Assembly: GCA_964588385.1 (NCBI GenBank)
Contig: CAZPPG010000014.1
Span: forward strand, 1-64,000
Reading direction: 5' to 3'
Source of the DNA: JAHBWV01 sp964588385
GTDB lineage: Bacteria; Planctomycetota; Phycisphaerae; Phycisphaerales; UBA1924
Length of the DNA: 64,000 nt
The notes below the pieces were generated by a model. The model had not been told where the DNA came from, did not search any database, and saw nothing but the letters and a program-made list of their open reading frames with translations. Positions 47,846-54,938 of the stretch are shown piece after piece. Position 1 is the first letter of the stretch. The number at the start of each line of letters is the position of its first letter. A program made the translations under genes and the position numbers.

Positions 47846-48279
47846 ACCACCGCAAGACGATCTCGACCAAGTTGGGCATCGTGGCGATCCTCATCGCCGC
47901 CGCATCCGCCACAGGTTGCAAGTCATCGTCGGACAAGCCGCCGCCCGGCGCCATGGCCGACCCCACCCTCATCGAGAACTACCCGACGGTCGTCGCGCTC
48001 GAAGGGCTCCAGCCCTATATCGGCGTTTCGGCGCCGGTGGAGGATCGCACGCCGGGCCAGCCCTTGAGCATCCAGGTTCCTGTCCGGGCTCTGACCAACG
48101 GCGCCGAACTGAACGTGCAGTACCGCTTCTATTGGCTGAATGAGCAGCAGGTCCCGACGCAGGAAGAGGGCGAGTGGCGCTACATGCGGATGCCCGCGCG
48201 TTCGCAGGTCTTCATGTCAGGCAACGCCCTCGACAGCCGCGCGACCCGCTGGCGCCTTGAGATCCGCCCCGCGCGGTGA
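47842..48279 (+). CDS. YcfL-like (DUF1425) lipoprotein
   Basis: A 145-residue predicted lipoprotein with lipobox SATGC (Cys about 26). The mature domain has NVQYRFYWLNEQQVPTQEEG, WRYMRMPARSQVFM and a C-terminal RWRLEIRP. These match YcfL/DUF1425: YRFYWLD..G and a closing T-x-F/W-R-L-x-x-R. In Escherichia coli ycfL stands directly next to lpoB, as here. It overlaps the COG3014-like gene by 4 bases and runs 63 bases into the 3' end of the convergent alpha-oxoamine synthase gene. The overlap may mean that one of the two C-termini is longer than the functional protein. Confidence 0.78.
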   Translation: MNHRKTISTKLGIVAILIAAASATGCKSSSDKPPPGAMADPTLIENYPTVVALEGLQPYIGVSAPVEDRTPGQPLSIQVPVRALTNGAELNVQYRFYWLNEQQVPTQEEGEWRYMRMPARSQVFMSGNALDSRATRWRLEIRPAR

Positions 48280-49422
48280 ACCCGCGTTTCTGGCGGCGGC
48301 CAGTCCCATCGCCGGAAGGCGACGCGCGAACGCGTCGGCGAGGCGGTCGATCTGCTCCGTCGTGTGCGAAGCGTTCACCACCACGCGGAAGAACATCTCC
48401 GCCGGCCCGTTGGGATACTTGATGTACGGGGCAAGGATGCCGTCATCCAGCATCGAGCGATGCACACTCTCCATCCGTTCCGGCGTGTCGAGCAGGAAGG
48501 CGAAGATCGGGATCGCCGGCCCATCGGCTCGGATCGGCAGCCCCATCGCCAGCAGGCGCTCGCGCAGCCGCGCGACGTTCGCGCGCAGCCGGTCGAGCCG
48601 TTCGGGCTCCGAAAGCACGATCCGCAGCGCTTCGAGGGCTGCCATCGCGATCGCGGGTGGAATAGGTGTCGAGCAGCGATAGATCCCTGACGCTGCCCGC
48701 GCCAGCTCAATAAACCACGCCGGTCCCGCGATGCAGCCGCCGTAGGAGCCGAAACCCTTCGCCAGCGTGGTCGTGATGATGATCCGCGGATCGGTCAGCG
48801 CATAGTGCGAAACTGTGCCGCGACCCTCTGGCCCGAGCACGCACACGCCGTGGCAGTCATCGACGACCAGCAACGAGCGATCGTTCGGCAGGGCCGCAAT
48901 CAACTCCGGCAGCTTCGCGACCGCGCCGTCGGATGTGAACACGCCGTCGGTCAGGATCGCGATCGCGCCGGCCGGGTCCGCCTGGGCGTGCATCTGTGCC
49001 AGGCGAGCCGCGGCCTTCGTATCCCCGTGGGGGAACGTGACCACGATCAGCCCTGCGCTGCGGGCCGCATCATGCACCGAGTGATGGCTCTTGGCGTCGA
49101 TCAGCACGGTGCGGAAACGGGTCGCGAGCGCCTGGGCCATCGCGATGTTGGCGGTGTATCCATCCGCCAGCAGAAGCGACCGTTCCGTGCGGAGGAACGC
49201 CGCGAGCGAGCGCTCAAGCTCATCAAACGCCGTCGTGTTCCCAGTGGTCTCACGCGACGCGGTCGTGGAGAGGCCATACCGATCAAGACCGACGCGCACG
49301 GCATGCAGCACGCGCGGATCGTTCGCCAGCCCGAGGTAGTTGCACCCGGCAAACGCGAGAATCGTGCGGCCTTCCATCGTGGCATCCGTGGCAGTCGAGC
49401 ACTCGATCGGGAGCTTCGGCAT
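48217..49422 (-). CDS. alpha-oxoamine synthase family (BioF/KBL-like) PLP enzyme
   Basis: A 401-residue fold-type I PLP enzyme. It has CNYLGLANDPRVLHAVR, SRETTGNTTAFDELER, DAKSHHSVHDAARSAG, LLVVDDCHGVCVLGPEGRGT and the PLP lysine in TTTLAKGFGSYGG. The family joins an acyl-CoA to an amino acid with decarboxylation (8-amino-7-oxononanoate synthase, aminoketobutyrate ligase, serine palmitoyltransferase); which one applies cannot be read here. No other biotin gene is present. It follows a DapB-like dehydrogenase (66 bases) in what looks like a long operon from the SSS symporter. The last 25 residues are Ala/Gly/Arg-rich and overlap the convergent YcfL-like gene. Confidence 0.88.
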   Translation of the reverse strand: MPKLPIECSTATDATMEGRTILAFAGCNYLGLANDPRVLHAVRVGLDRYGLSTTASRETTGNTTAFDELERSLAAFLRTERSLLLADGYTANIAMAQALATRFRTVLIDAKSHHSVHDAARSAGLIVVTFPHGDTKAAARLAQMHAQADPAGAIAILTDGVFTSDGAVAKLPELIAALPNDRSLLVVDDCHGVCVLGPEGRGTVSHYALTDPRIIITTTLAKGFGSYGGCIAGPAWFIELARAASGIYRCSTPIPPAIAMAALEALRIVLSEPERLDRLRANVARLRERLLAMGLPIRADGPAIPIFAFLLDTPERMESVHRSMLDDGILAPYIKYPNGPAEMFFRVVVNASHTTEQIDRLADAFARRLPAMGLAAARNAGSPRGADLKAPAGRAAVEGVA

Positions 49423-49488
49423 CCGTGGCCTTTCGGGCGTCGGCGTCCGTGCTCGCTCCTCGCTCGTCGGAGCAAAGAGCGACGGGAC

Positions 49489-50529
49489 TCACGCAAGGAT
49501 ATGGGGTGTGGGGCGCATCTCGGAAACCGGCGACGGCGGCGAAATCGCCCGCACCGGACGGATCGTCGCCATGGTGTGGAGGCCGGGAGCGGCTTCCAGC
49601 ACGCATGGCAGGCAGTTGATCACGATGTTTGTCGTCGCCCGATCGCCATGGACGCCCCCACGCAGGATCAGGTCGATCGGAGGGTCGGCATCCACTCGGA
49701 TGCGGTCGTGGGGATCGGGCTGGCCGATCGCGGCGATGAACTCCAGCCGAACCACATCCCGCCCCCCCAGCATGCCTCTGGCCGTCTGGTGAACGCCCGC
49801 CGCACTCCCCGGCTGAATGATCCCTATAGCGGACGGCAATGGAACACCGGTGAGGACCGGTTCGATCGACTCAGTCCAGGCGTCAAAGCGCAGTCCGAGA
49901 TAATGGGCGATAAAGTGGAGCGATTCTCCCAGCCCCACGTGCCTCAGCGACCCCTCCGCGCTGCGTCGGGCGAACTCGGCCGGGGAGAGTCCCGCACCGA
50001 TCTTTCTCTGGAACGGCACCCGACGCGTCGTTGCATCCTGCACGCGCTCGATCAGCAGCCCCCGGACATCCGTGCAGACGCCCGTGGCGACCACCGGCAG
50101 GGTGTCCATCAGGAATCCGGGGTTGACGCCCGTTCCCAGCAGTCGCCCGCCTGAGCGTCTGGCCAGAGCGTCCAACTCGGAGGCGAGCTCGCGATGCCGG
50201 AGCCACGGAAAGAGCAGTTCTTCGCACGTGCTCACGACCGCCATGCCCCGATCGAGCAGTTGCCTGAACGTGGGCGCGCACGCCGGCAGGTCGGAGGCCG
50301 TCGTCACGATCGCGACATCGAACGCCGCATTGGCTCCGATCTCATCGATCGATCCGGCGATGATTGGATTCGCCGAGCCGTAATCCCCCATCACGTCCGA
50401 AAGCTGTTTACCCCGCAATGCTGCGCCAGGATCGATCGCGCCCGCGACGATGCCAATCCCGGAACGGTGCAACTGCTCGACGATCATTCTTCCGAGCGGT
50501 CCGAGCCCCAGATGCAGCACACGAAGCAT
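49489..50529 (-). CDS. DapB-like / diaminopentanoate-type dehydrogenase
   Basis: A 346-residue NAD(P)-dependent dehydrogenase. The N-terminus has a Rossmann motif RVLHLGLGPLGRMIVEQL, followed by AFDVAIVTTASDL and VVSTCEELLFPW. This matches the dihydrodipicolinate-reductase-like group that contains 2,4-diaminopentanoate dehydrogenase, rather than true DapB, which is shorter. The middle has GTGVNPGFLMDTLP, conserved in that group. True DapB motifs around the HHxxK loop are not seen. Probable role: NAD(P)-linked deamination or reduction of a diamino acid; not proven. It lies 40 bases after the Dabb gene and before the BioF/KBL-like gene on the same strand. Confidence 0.8.
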   Translation of the reverse strand: MLRVLHLGLGPLGRMIVEQLHRSGIGIVAGAIDPGAALRGKQLSDVMGDYGSANPIIAGSIDEIGANAAFDVAIVTTASDLPACAPTFRQLLDRGMAVVSTCEELLFPWLRHRELASELDALARRSGGRLLGTGVNPGFLMDTLPVVATGVCTDVRGLLIERVQDATTRRVPFQRKIGAGLSPAEFARRSAEGSLRHVGLGESLHFIAHYLGLRFDAWTESIEPVLTGVPLPSAIGIIQPGSAAGVHQTARGMLGGRDVVRLEFIAAIGQPDPHDRIRVDADPPIDLILRGGVHGDRATTNIVINCLPCVLEAAPGLHTMATIRPVRAISPPSPVSEMRPTPHILA

Positions 50530-50569
50530 GCGTTCTCTCTCTGATTATCTCTTTGTCTTGAGCAAACGC

Positions 50570-51019
50570 TCACGGCGTGGGATCGGCAACGTCAAAGATC
50601 CGCATCGAGGCCGTTCTGGCCTTCCACGCGTCCACCAGGGCGAGGTGCGCCTCATGGTCCACGTACTGCGCGTATCCCTCGGCAGAGTCAAATCCCACGA
50701 ACAGCCCAACGTGATACGACCCGTCGACCGTTGCTCGGTCCGATTCCAGTGGGGTGCCGCACGCGTATGAGACCACCGAGGGAATCGTCCCGATCAGTCG
50801 GTCGCAATCCGCGATCAAAGCTCCTGCATCTGCGCCGTCGTTCAGCGTGATGAGCACAACATGGCTGATGACCGCCGGGCGTGGCGCGGGCGAGACATCA
50901 ACCGGTGTCGGGCCGCGTCGGGTCACCGGCTGCGCCAGGACGACCACAGCAGAGGCCAAGGGGGCGGCGAGCAGCGCCAACAGTGCCGTGACCACGCTCG
51001 GAGAATGACGTCGTTCCAT
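50570..51019 (-). CDS. exported Dabb (stress-responsive A/B barrel) protein
   Basis: A protein of 149 residues. The N-terminus is a signal peptide (about 1-28, SVVTALLALLAAPLASAVVV). A short linker leads to a Dabb domain (about 52-147): ISHVVLITLNDGADAGALIA, a conserved YHVGLFVGFDSAEGYAQYVD and HEAHLALVDAWK. These match the small ferredoxin-like A/B barrel family. The ATG at 51019 is preferred; the upstream frame has no signal peptide. Dabb proteins range from plant stress proteins to cyclases and olivetolic-acid-type enzymes, so the function is open. It lies 55 bases after murQ. Confidence 0.8.
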   Translation of the reverse strand: MERRHSPSVVTALLALLAAPLASAVVVLAQPVTRRGPTPVDVSPAPRPAVISHVVLITLNDGADAGALIADCDRLIGTIPSVVSYACGTPLESDRATVDGSYHVGLFVGFDSAEGYAQYVDHEAHLALVDAWKARTASMRIFDVADPTP

Positions 51020-51074
51020 CCTGCACCCCAATCCAACGGGCAACACTCCGTGTCGCCCACAAGCGAACCGCACC

Positions 51075-52022
51075 CTATGTAGATCGGGTCGGAGGGGCTC
51101 CGGCCAACACAACGTCCAGCCGCCCCCGTGCAGCTTTCAGCATCGCTTCCGCGAGATCACGGGTCATGTCCCGACGGTGCATCACAATCGCGACCTTCGT
51201 CGAGCCGCCAGCCCGGTCGAGCACGTCCAGTGCCGCCAGACGGTCAAGCCCCGTCAGTGTTGAGATGATGCGGGCGGCCCGATCACGCAGTTTGTCATTG
51301 GAGGCCCGCAAATCCACCATGAGGTTCTCGTACACCTTCCCCATCTGGATCATCAGCGTCGTCGAAATCGTGTTCAGCGCGAGCTTCGTCGCCGTTCCCG
51401 CCTTCATCCGCGTCGAGCCCGTCAGCACCTCCGGCCCGGTCTCCAGCACGACGAGGTGGTCGGCTGTCGGGGGCTTCGGGATGCTCGCGCACGTGATAAC
51501 AGCCGTGAGTGTCTGGATGCGTATCGACTTTGCAAGTCCAATCGCTCCAAGGACATAGGGCGTCGTGCCGCCGGCCGCGATGCCGATGACAGTATCGTTC
51601 CCGGTCACGGCGAGGGCTGACAGTGCGTCCTTCGCTCCCGACGGGTTGTCCTCCGCACCTTCAGAGGAGTTACGGAGGGCGGCGTCGCCCCCGGCGATGA
51701 TCCCGATGATCCGTCCCGACTCCAACTGGAAGGTCGGCGGCGCTTCGGACGCATCAAGCACGCCAAGCCGCCCGGACGTGCCCGCGCCCAGGTAAATCAA
51801 CCGCCCACCTCGGGCGAATCGGGGGACGATGTCCTCAATCAACGCGGTCAGTGCTGGCCGCGCCTTGGCTAGCGCCTGGTGCACCATGCGGTCCTCATCC
51901 GTGATCAGGTCTACACAACGCGCGACCGACATGTCGTGGAGCGACATCGAGCGAGGGTTTCGCTGCTCGGTTGAGACCCACGACCGATCGGGCGGCGGCG
52001 GTGGCACCGGTGGCTGTGTCAT
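51075..52022 (-). CDS. murQ: N-acetylmuramic acid 6-phosphate etherase
   Basis: A SIS-fold enzyme of 315 residues that cleaves the lactyl ether of MurNAc-6-phosphate, giving GlcNAc-6-phosphate and lactate. Signatures are STEQRNPRS near the start, LIYLGAGTSGRLGVLDASE with the catalytic glutamate, GGDAALRNSSEGAEDN and TGSTRMKAGTATKLALN. Length and motif order are standard. Its ATG overlaps the anmK stop (ATGA), placing it directly after the enzyme that makes its substrate. Cytoplasmic; part of peptidoglycan recycling or scavenging. Confidence 0.96.
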   Translation of the reverse strand: MTQPPVPPPPPDRSWVSTEQRNPRSMSLHDMSVARCVDLITDEDRMVHQALAKARPALTALIEDIVPRFARGGRLIYLGAGTSGRLGVLDASEAPPTFQLESGRIIGIIAGGDAALRNSSEGAEDNPSGAKDALSALAVTGNDTVIGIAAGGTTPYVLGAIGLAKSIRIQTLTAVITCASIPKPPTADHLVVLETGPEVLTGSTRMKAGTATKLALNTISTTLMIQMGKVYENLMVDLRASNDKLRDRAARIISTLTGLDRLAALDVLDRAGGSTKVAIVMHRRDMTRDLAEAMLKAARGRLDVVLAGAPPTRST

Positions 52023-53113
52023 GGGAGCACCCAGCAGCCGGAGATCGGAGGTGGCACCGATCCGCAGCCCGTCACCTGAGGCAGCGTGATTGGCACCCGA
52101 TCCTGGCAGAGTGCTCCGAGCACCGCGATCGCCACCGGCTCTCGGTACGTGCTGGAGATTCCCGCCTCGTCGGCAAACCGAACGGCCGCGGGAACCGCGG
52201 CCAGCCGGATCGCTTTCACCAGCGCCATGTTCTTGGCCCCTCCTCCCGCCAGAAGAATGGTCTCAGCGCCCCGGACGGACTCGGCGACCGCACGTCCGAT
52301 GGCTGCACACGCCGTCGCGGCAAGATCCGTGCCGCGCACACGGGCGTGGTGGCGATCAATCCAGTCCACGACCTCGTCGCCCGTACCCAAGGACCTGCCC
52401 GCGACGCCCTGCTCGCTCAGAATCACCAACAAGCCGTCGAGCGCCTCCGGATCAATCGCTCCTGAGAGCGCGGACATGCCTCCTTCATCGTACGACTTGT
52501 CCATCGTGCGGCGGGCCACCGCATCAAGAATGTGGTTGCACGCGCACACGTCCCGGCCCCCGATCCGTGTCGTGTCGACACCTCGTTCGGATCCGCCGAC
52601 GCCGGTGGTCACGTTGCAGAACCCACCCAGATTCACCACGGCAGCCGAGCTCGGGAAATCTCGCAGGAGGATCGCATCGGAAAGGGGCGTGATCGGTGCG
52701 CCCTGCCCGCCGCTCGTCAGGTCGGCCGCTCTCATATCGAACACCACGGGCACACCGAAGTGGTGCGCGATCGGCGAGGGATTGATGATCTGCCACGACA
52801 GCGGCGGCGCGTGATAGACAGTCTGTCCATGCACGGCGATCAGGTCGCACTTGTCGCCGCTCAGCAACTCGGTAATCGCGCGAACGTGTGCCGCGGCCAG
52901 TTCATGCGCGAGCTCGGCAAACCGACCCGACGTGAGCGGCCGTTGCTCCGCCGCGTTCCGAAGCCCAGGAGCCAGCTCCCCGAGCGGCCGGGAAATCCCG
53001 CGCACGATGAACGCCCGGAGGTCAAGGCCGTTGCCCTCGATCGCGACAAGCGCAGCGTCGATCCCGTCGATGCTCGTCCCCGTCATACAGCCGACGACCA
53101 GTCGTCGCTCCAT
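52019..53113 (-). CDS. anmK: anhydro-N-acetylmuramic acid kinase
   Basis: A 364-residue kinase that opens and phosphorylates 1,6-anhydroMurNAc to MurNAc-6-phosphate. It begins VGCMTGTSIDGIDAALV, followed by LIAVHGQTVYH, GAPITPLSDAILL, NLGGFCNVT, YDEGGMSALSGA and the C-terminal ILLAGGGAKNMALV. All fit AnmK. The ATG at 53113 has GAGGGAG about 11 bases upstream; in-frame codons further back overlap the SSS gene end and lack similarity. It lies 14 bases after the SSS symporter gene and overlaps murQ by 4 bases, forming a symporter-kinase-etherase unit. Confidence 0.95.
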   Translation of the reverse strand: MERRLVVGCMTGTSIDGIDAALVAIEGNGLDLRAFIVRGISRPLGELAPGLRNAAEQRPLTSGRFAELAHELAAAHVRAITELLSGDKCDLIAVHGQTVYHAPPLSWQIINPSPIAHHFGVPVVFDMRAADLTSGGQGAPITPLSDAILLRDFPSSAAVVNLGGFCNVTTGVGGSERGVDTTRIGGRDVCACNHILDAVARRTMDKSYDEGGMSALSGAIDPEALDGLLVILSEQGVAGRSLGTGDEVVDWIDRHHARVRGTDLAATACAAIGRAVAESVRGAETILLAGGGAKNMALVKAIRLAAVPAAVRFADEAGISSTYREPVAIAVLGALCQDRVPITLPQVTGCGSVPPPISGCWVLP

Positions 53114-53127
53114 ACACACACGCTCCC

Positions 53128-54798
53128 TCAAGTCGCCGCCGAGGCAGTGGGGGATCTCTTCGCGGACGGTCCTTCCAAGGTCGACCCGTGCCGACGTCTC
53201 CCGCACATGCAGACCGCGAACGATACGGCGACGCCGATCGTCAACTGCCAGGGGAAGGCGAGCTTGAGTTCACCGAGTCGCCAGTCCTCCGCGATCTCGG
53301 GCGTTGGTCCGAGCCCCGGCACGCCGCTCGTCCATATCCCGATCCAGGCCGGCTGAAGTGCCGCGATCGTCACAAAACCAGCCAGAATCGACGCAACCGC
53401 GGATACCGAGTTGCCGCGCTTGGTCAGGATCGCCGCGAGGAAGACCGCCAGGAGTCCTGCGTACGCGAACGTCATCACGCCCAGCGCCAGGTCGATCAGC
53501 ATCAGACCGCCTGCTCGCTGCCACCAGACGCAGAAGCAGGCGAAACTGCCGACCGCCAGCCCGGCGAGCACGACAAACGCGCGCCCGGCCCGAACCTCAC
53601 GCCCCGCCGAGTCATCACTTGCGTGTCTCAGCCGCCGGCGCAGCGGCAGATACAGGTCCGCATAGAGCGAAGCTCCCATCGCGTTCAGCCCGGAGTTCAG
53701 CGTCGAGAGAGCGGCCGCGTACAACCCCGCAATCGTCAGGCCCGAGAGTCCCGCCGGACCATGGTCCACGATGAACCTGATGAACACGCGGCTGCCGGCA
53801 GGCGGGGCCGCGTCGCTTCCCGCGCCCCCTGCCACGAGATCCGGTCGATGATGGAAGACCCAGAGGAGCGAGCCGATCGCAAGAAACACGGCGATAAGCG
53901 GGATCTGCATCACCACAGCCATGATCGCCGACCGCCCCCCCGCCGCCGGGCTCTTGCATGTCAGCATGCGCTGCGCCATGTCATGATCGGTGCCGTAGGC
54001 GGCGAGATAGAGCAGCGTCATTCCGATCGCGGAAGCCCAGAGCGTGTAGGACGTCGAGAGATTCCCCGACGTGGAGATCACCGTGGTCTTTACGGTCCCC
54101 GCGACGGTCGCCTGATCACCCAAAACCTTCCAGATCTCGGGAATCGATGCGTCGATCCGGAGGAGCAGGATGACAATCACAACCCCCGCAGCGGCGACGA
54201 ACACAAGTGTTTGCGCAAGATCGGTCCAGATGACCGATCGCACGCCCCCGATGAGGGTGTACGCGATACCGACGGCGGTCAGCAGCCCGATCGATGCGAG
54301 GAGGTGCCATGCATTGCCCTCGTCCGCCGAGTCTCCCCAGATGATCATGGCCGCCGGGATCGCGGCGATGTAAACCCTCGCGCCGGAAGAGAACACGCGG
54401 CCCACGAGGAATGCGATGGAAGCCGCGGTTCGCGCCCCGGGTCCGAGTCGCTGCTCCAGCAGCCCGTACACCGTGGTCACATTGGCCCGATAGAACGCGG
54501 GAATGAACACAAACGCGACAACCATGATGGCGAGGATCGCCCCGATGTTCGCCGCCAGATACGTCAGGTCGCCGGCATACGCCATCTCCGGCACGCCGAC
54601 AAAGGTCGCGGCGGAGATCGCCGTCGCTGCCGTCGAGACCGCCACGGCCCAAACGGGCATGGACCGCCCGGCGAGAAAGTAGTCCTTCGCCGAGGTCTGT
54701 TTCCTTCGCGAGAACCACCACCCCGTGACGACCAGCAGCAGGGCGTACCCCCCGAGCGCAATCCAATCGAGCGTCGCGAATCCGCTTTCCATTCCCAT
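53128..54798 (-). CDS. sodium:solute symporter (SSS family)
   Basis: A 556-residue inner-membrane transporter with about 13-14 predicted helices. Typical stretches are SAKDYFLAGRSMPVWAVA, AATFVGVPEMAYAGDLTYL, YGLLEQRLGPGARTAASIAF, a GGVRSVIWTDLAQ region and LSTLNSGLNAMGASLYADLY (the sodium-site serine region near helix 8). These place it in the SSS family that drives sugar, sialic-acid or amino-acid uptake with sodium. GGAG precedes the ATG at 54798. It heads the six-gene run with anmK and murQ immediately downstream, so anhydroMurNAc or a MurNAc-containing sugar is the likely substrate by context. Confidence 0.93.
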   Translation of the reverse strand: MGMESGFATLDWIALGGYALLLVVTGWWFSRRKQTSAKDYFLAGRSMPVWAVAVSTAATAISAATFVGVPEMAYAGDLTYLAANIGAILAIMVVAFVFIPAFYRANVTTVYGLLEQRLGPGARTAASIAFLVGRVFSSGARVYIAAIPAAMIIWGDSADEGNAWHLLASIGLLTAVGIAYTLIGGVRSVIWTDLAQTLVFVAAAGVVIVILLLRIDASIPEIWKVLGDQATVAGTVKTTVISTSGNLSTSYTLWASAIGMTLLYLAAYGTDHDMAQRMLTCKSPAAGGRSAIMAVVMQIPLIAVFLAIGSLLWVFHHRPDLVAGGAGSDAAPPAGSRVFIRFIVDHGPAGLSGLTIAGLYAAALSTLNSGLNAMGASLYADLYLPLRRRLRHASDDSAGREVRAGRAFVVLAGLAVGSFACFCVWWQRAGGLMLIDLALGVMTFAYAGLLAVFLAAILTKRGNSVSAVASILAGFVTIAALQPAWIGIWTSGVPGLGPTPEIAEDWRLGELKLAFPWQLTIGVAVSFAVCMCGRRRHGSTLEGPSAKRSPTASAAT

Positions 54799-54923
54799 CC
54801 GGTCTCCGCCAGATTGTGCATCGCCCCCGACGCAAGCGTGTATCGGTCAAGTCTCGTCTCCAGCGTTCACCCGCCACCCCGACATATTCACCCGACCCCT
54901 TTGCGGCAACGCCCGAAGGTTTC

Positions 54924-54929
54924 TAGACT
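54924..54929 (+). promoter_or_regulatory. -10-like box, near-leaderless start of the OPT gene
   Basis: TAGACT ending 9 bases before the ATG at 54939; no Shine-Dalgarno sequence between them. A leader of zero to three bases is expected. Confidence 0.5.
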
Positions 54930-54938
54930 GCCCGACCT

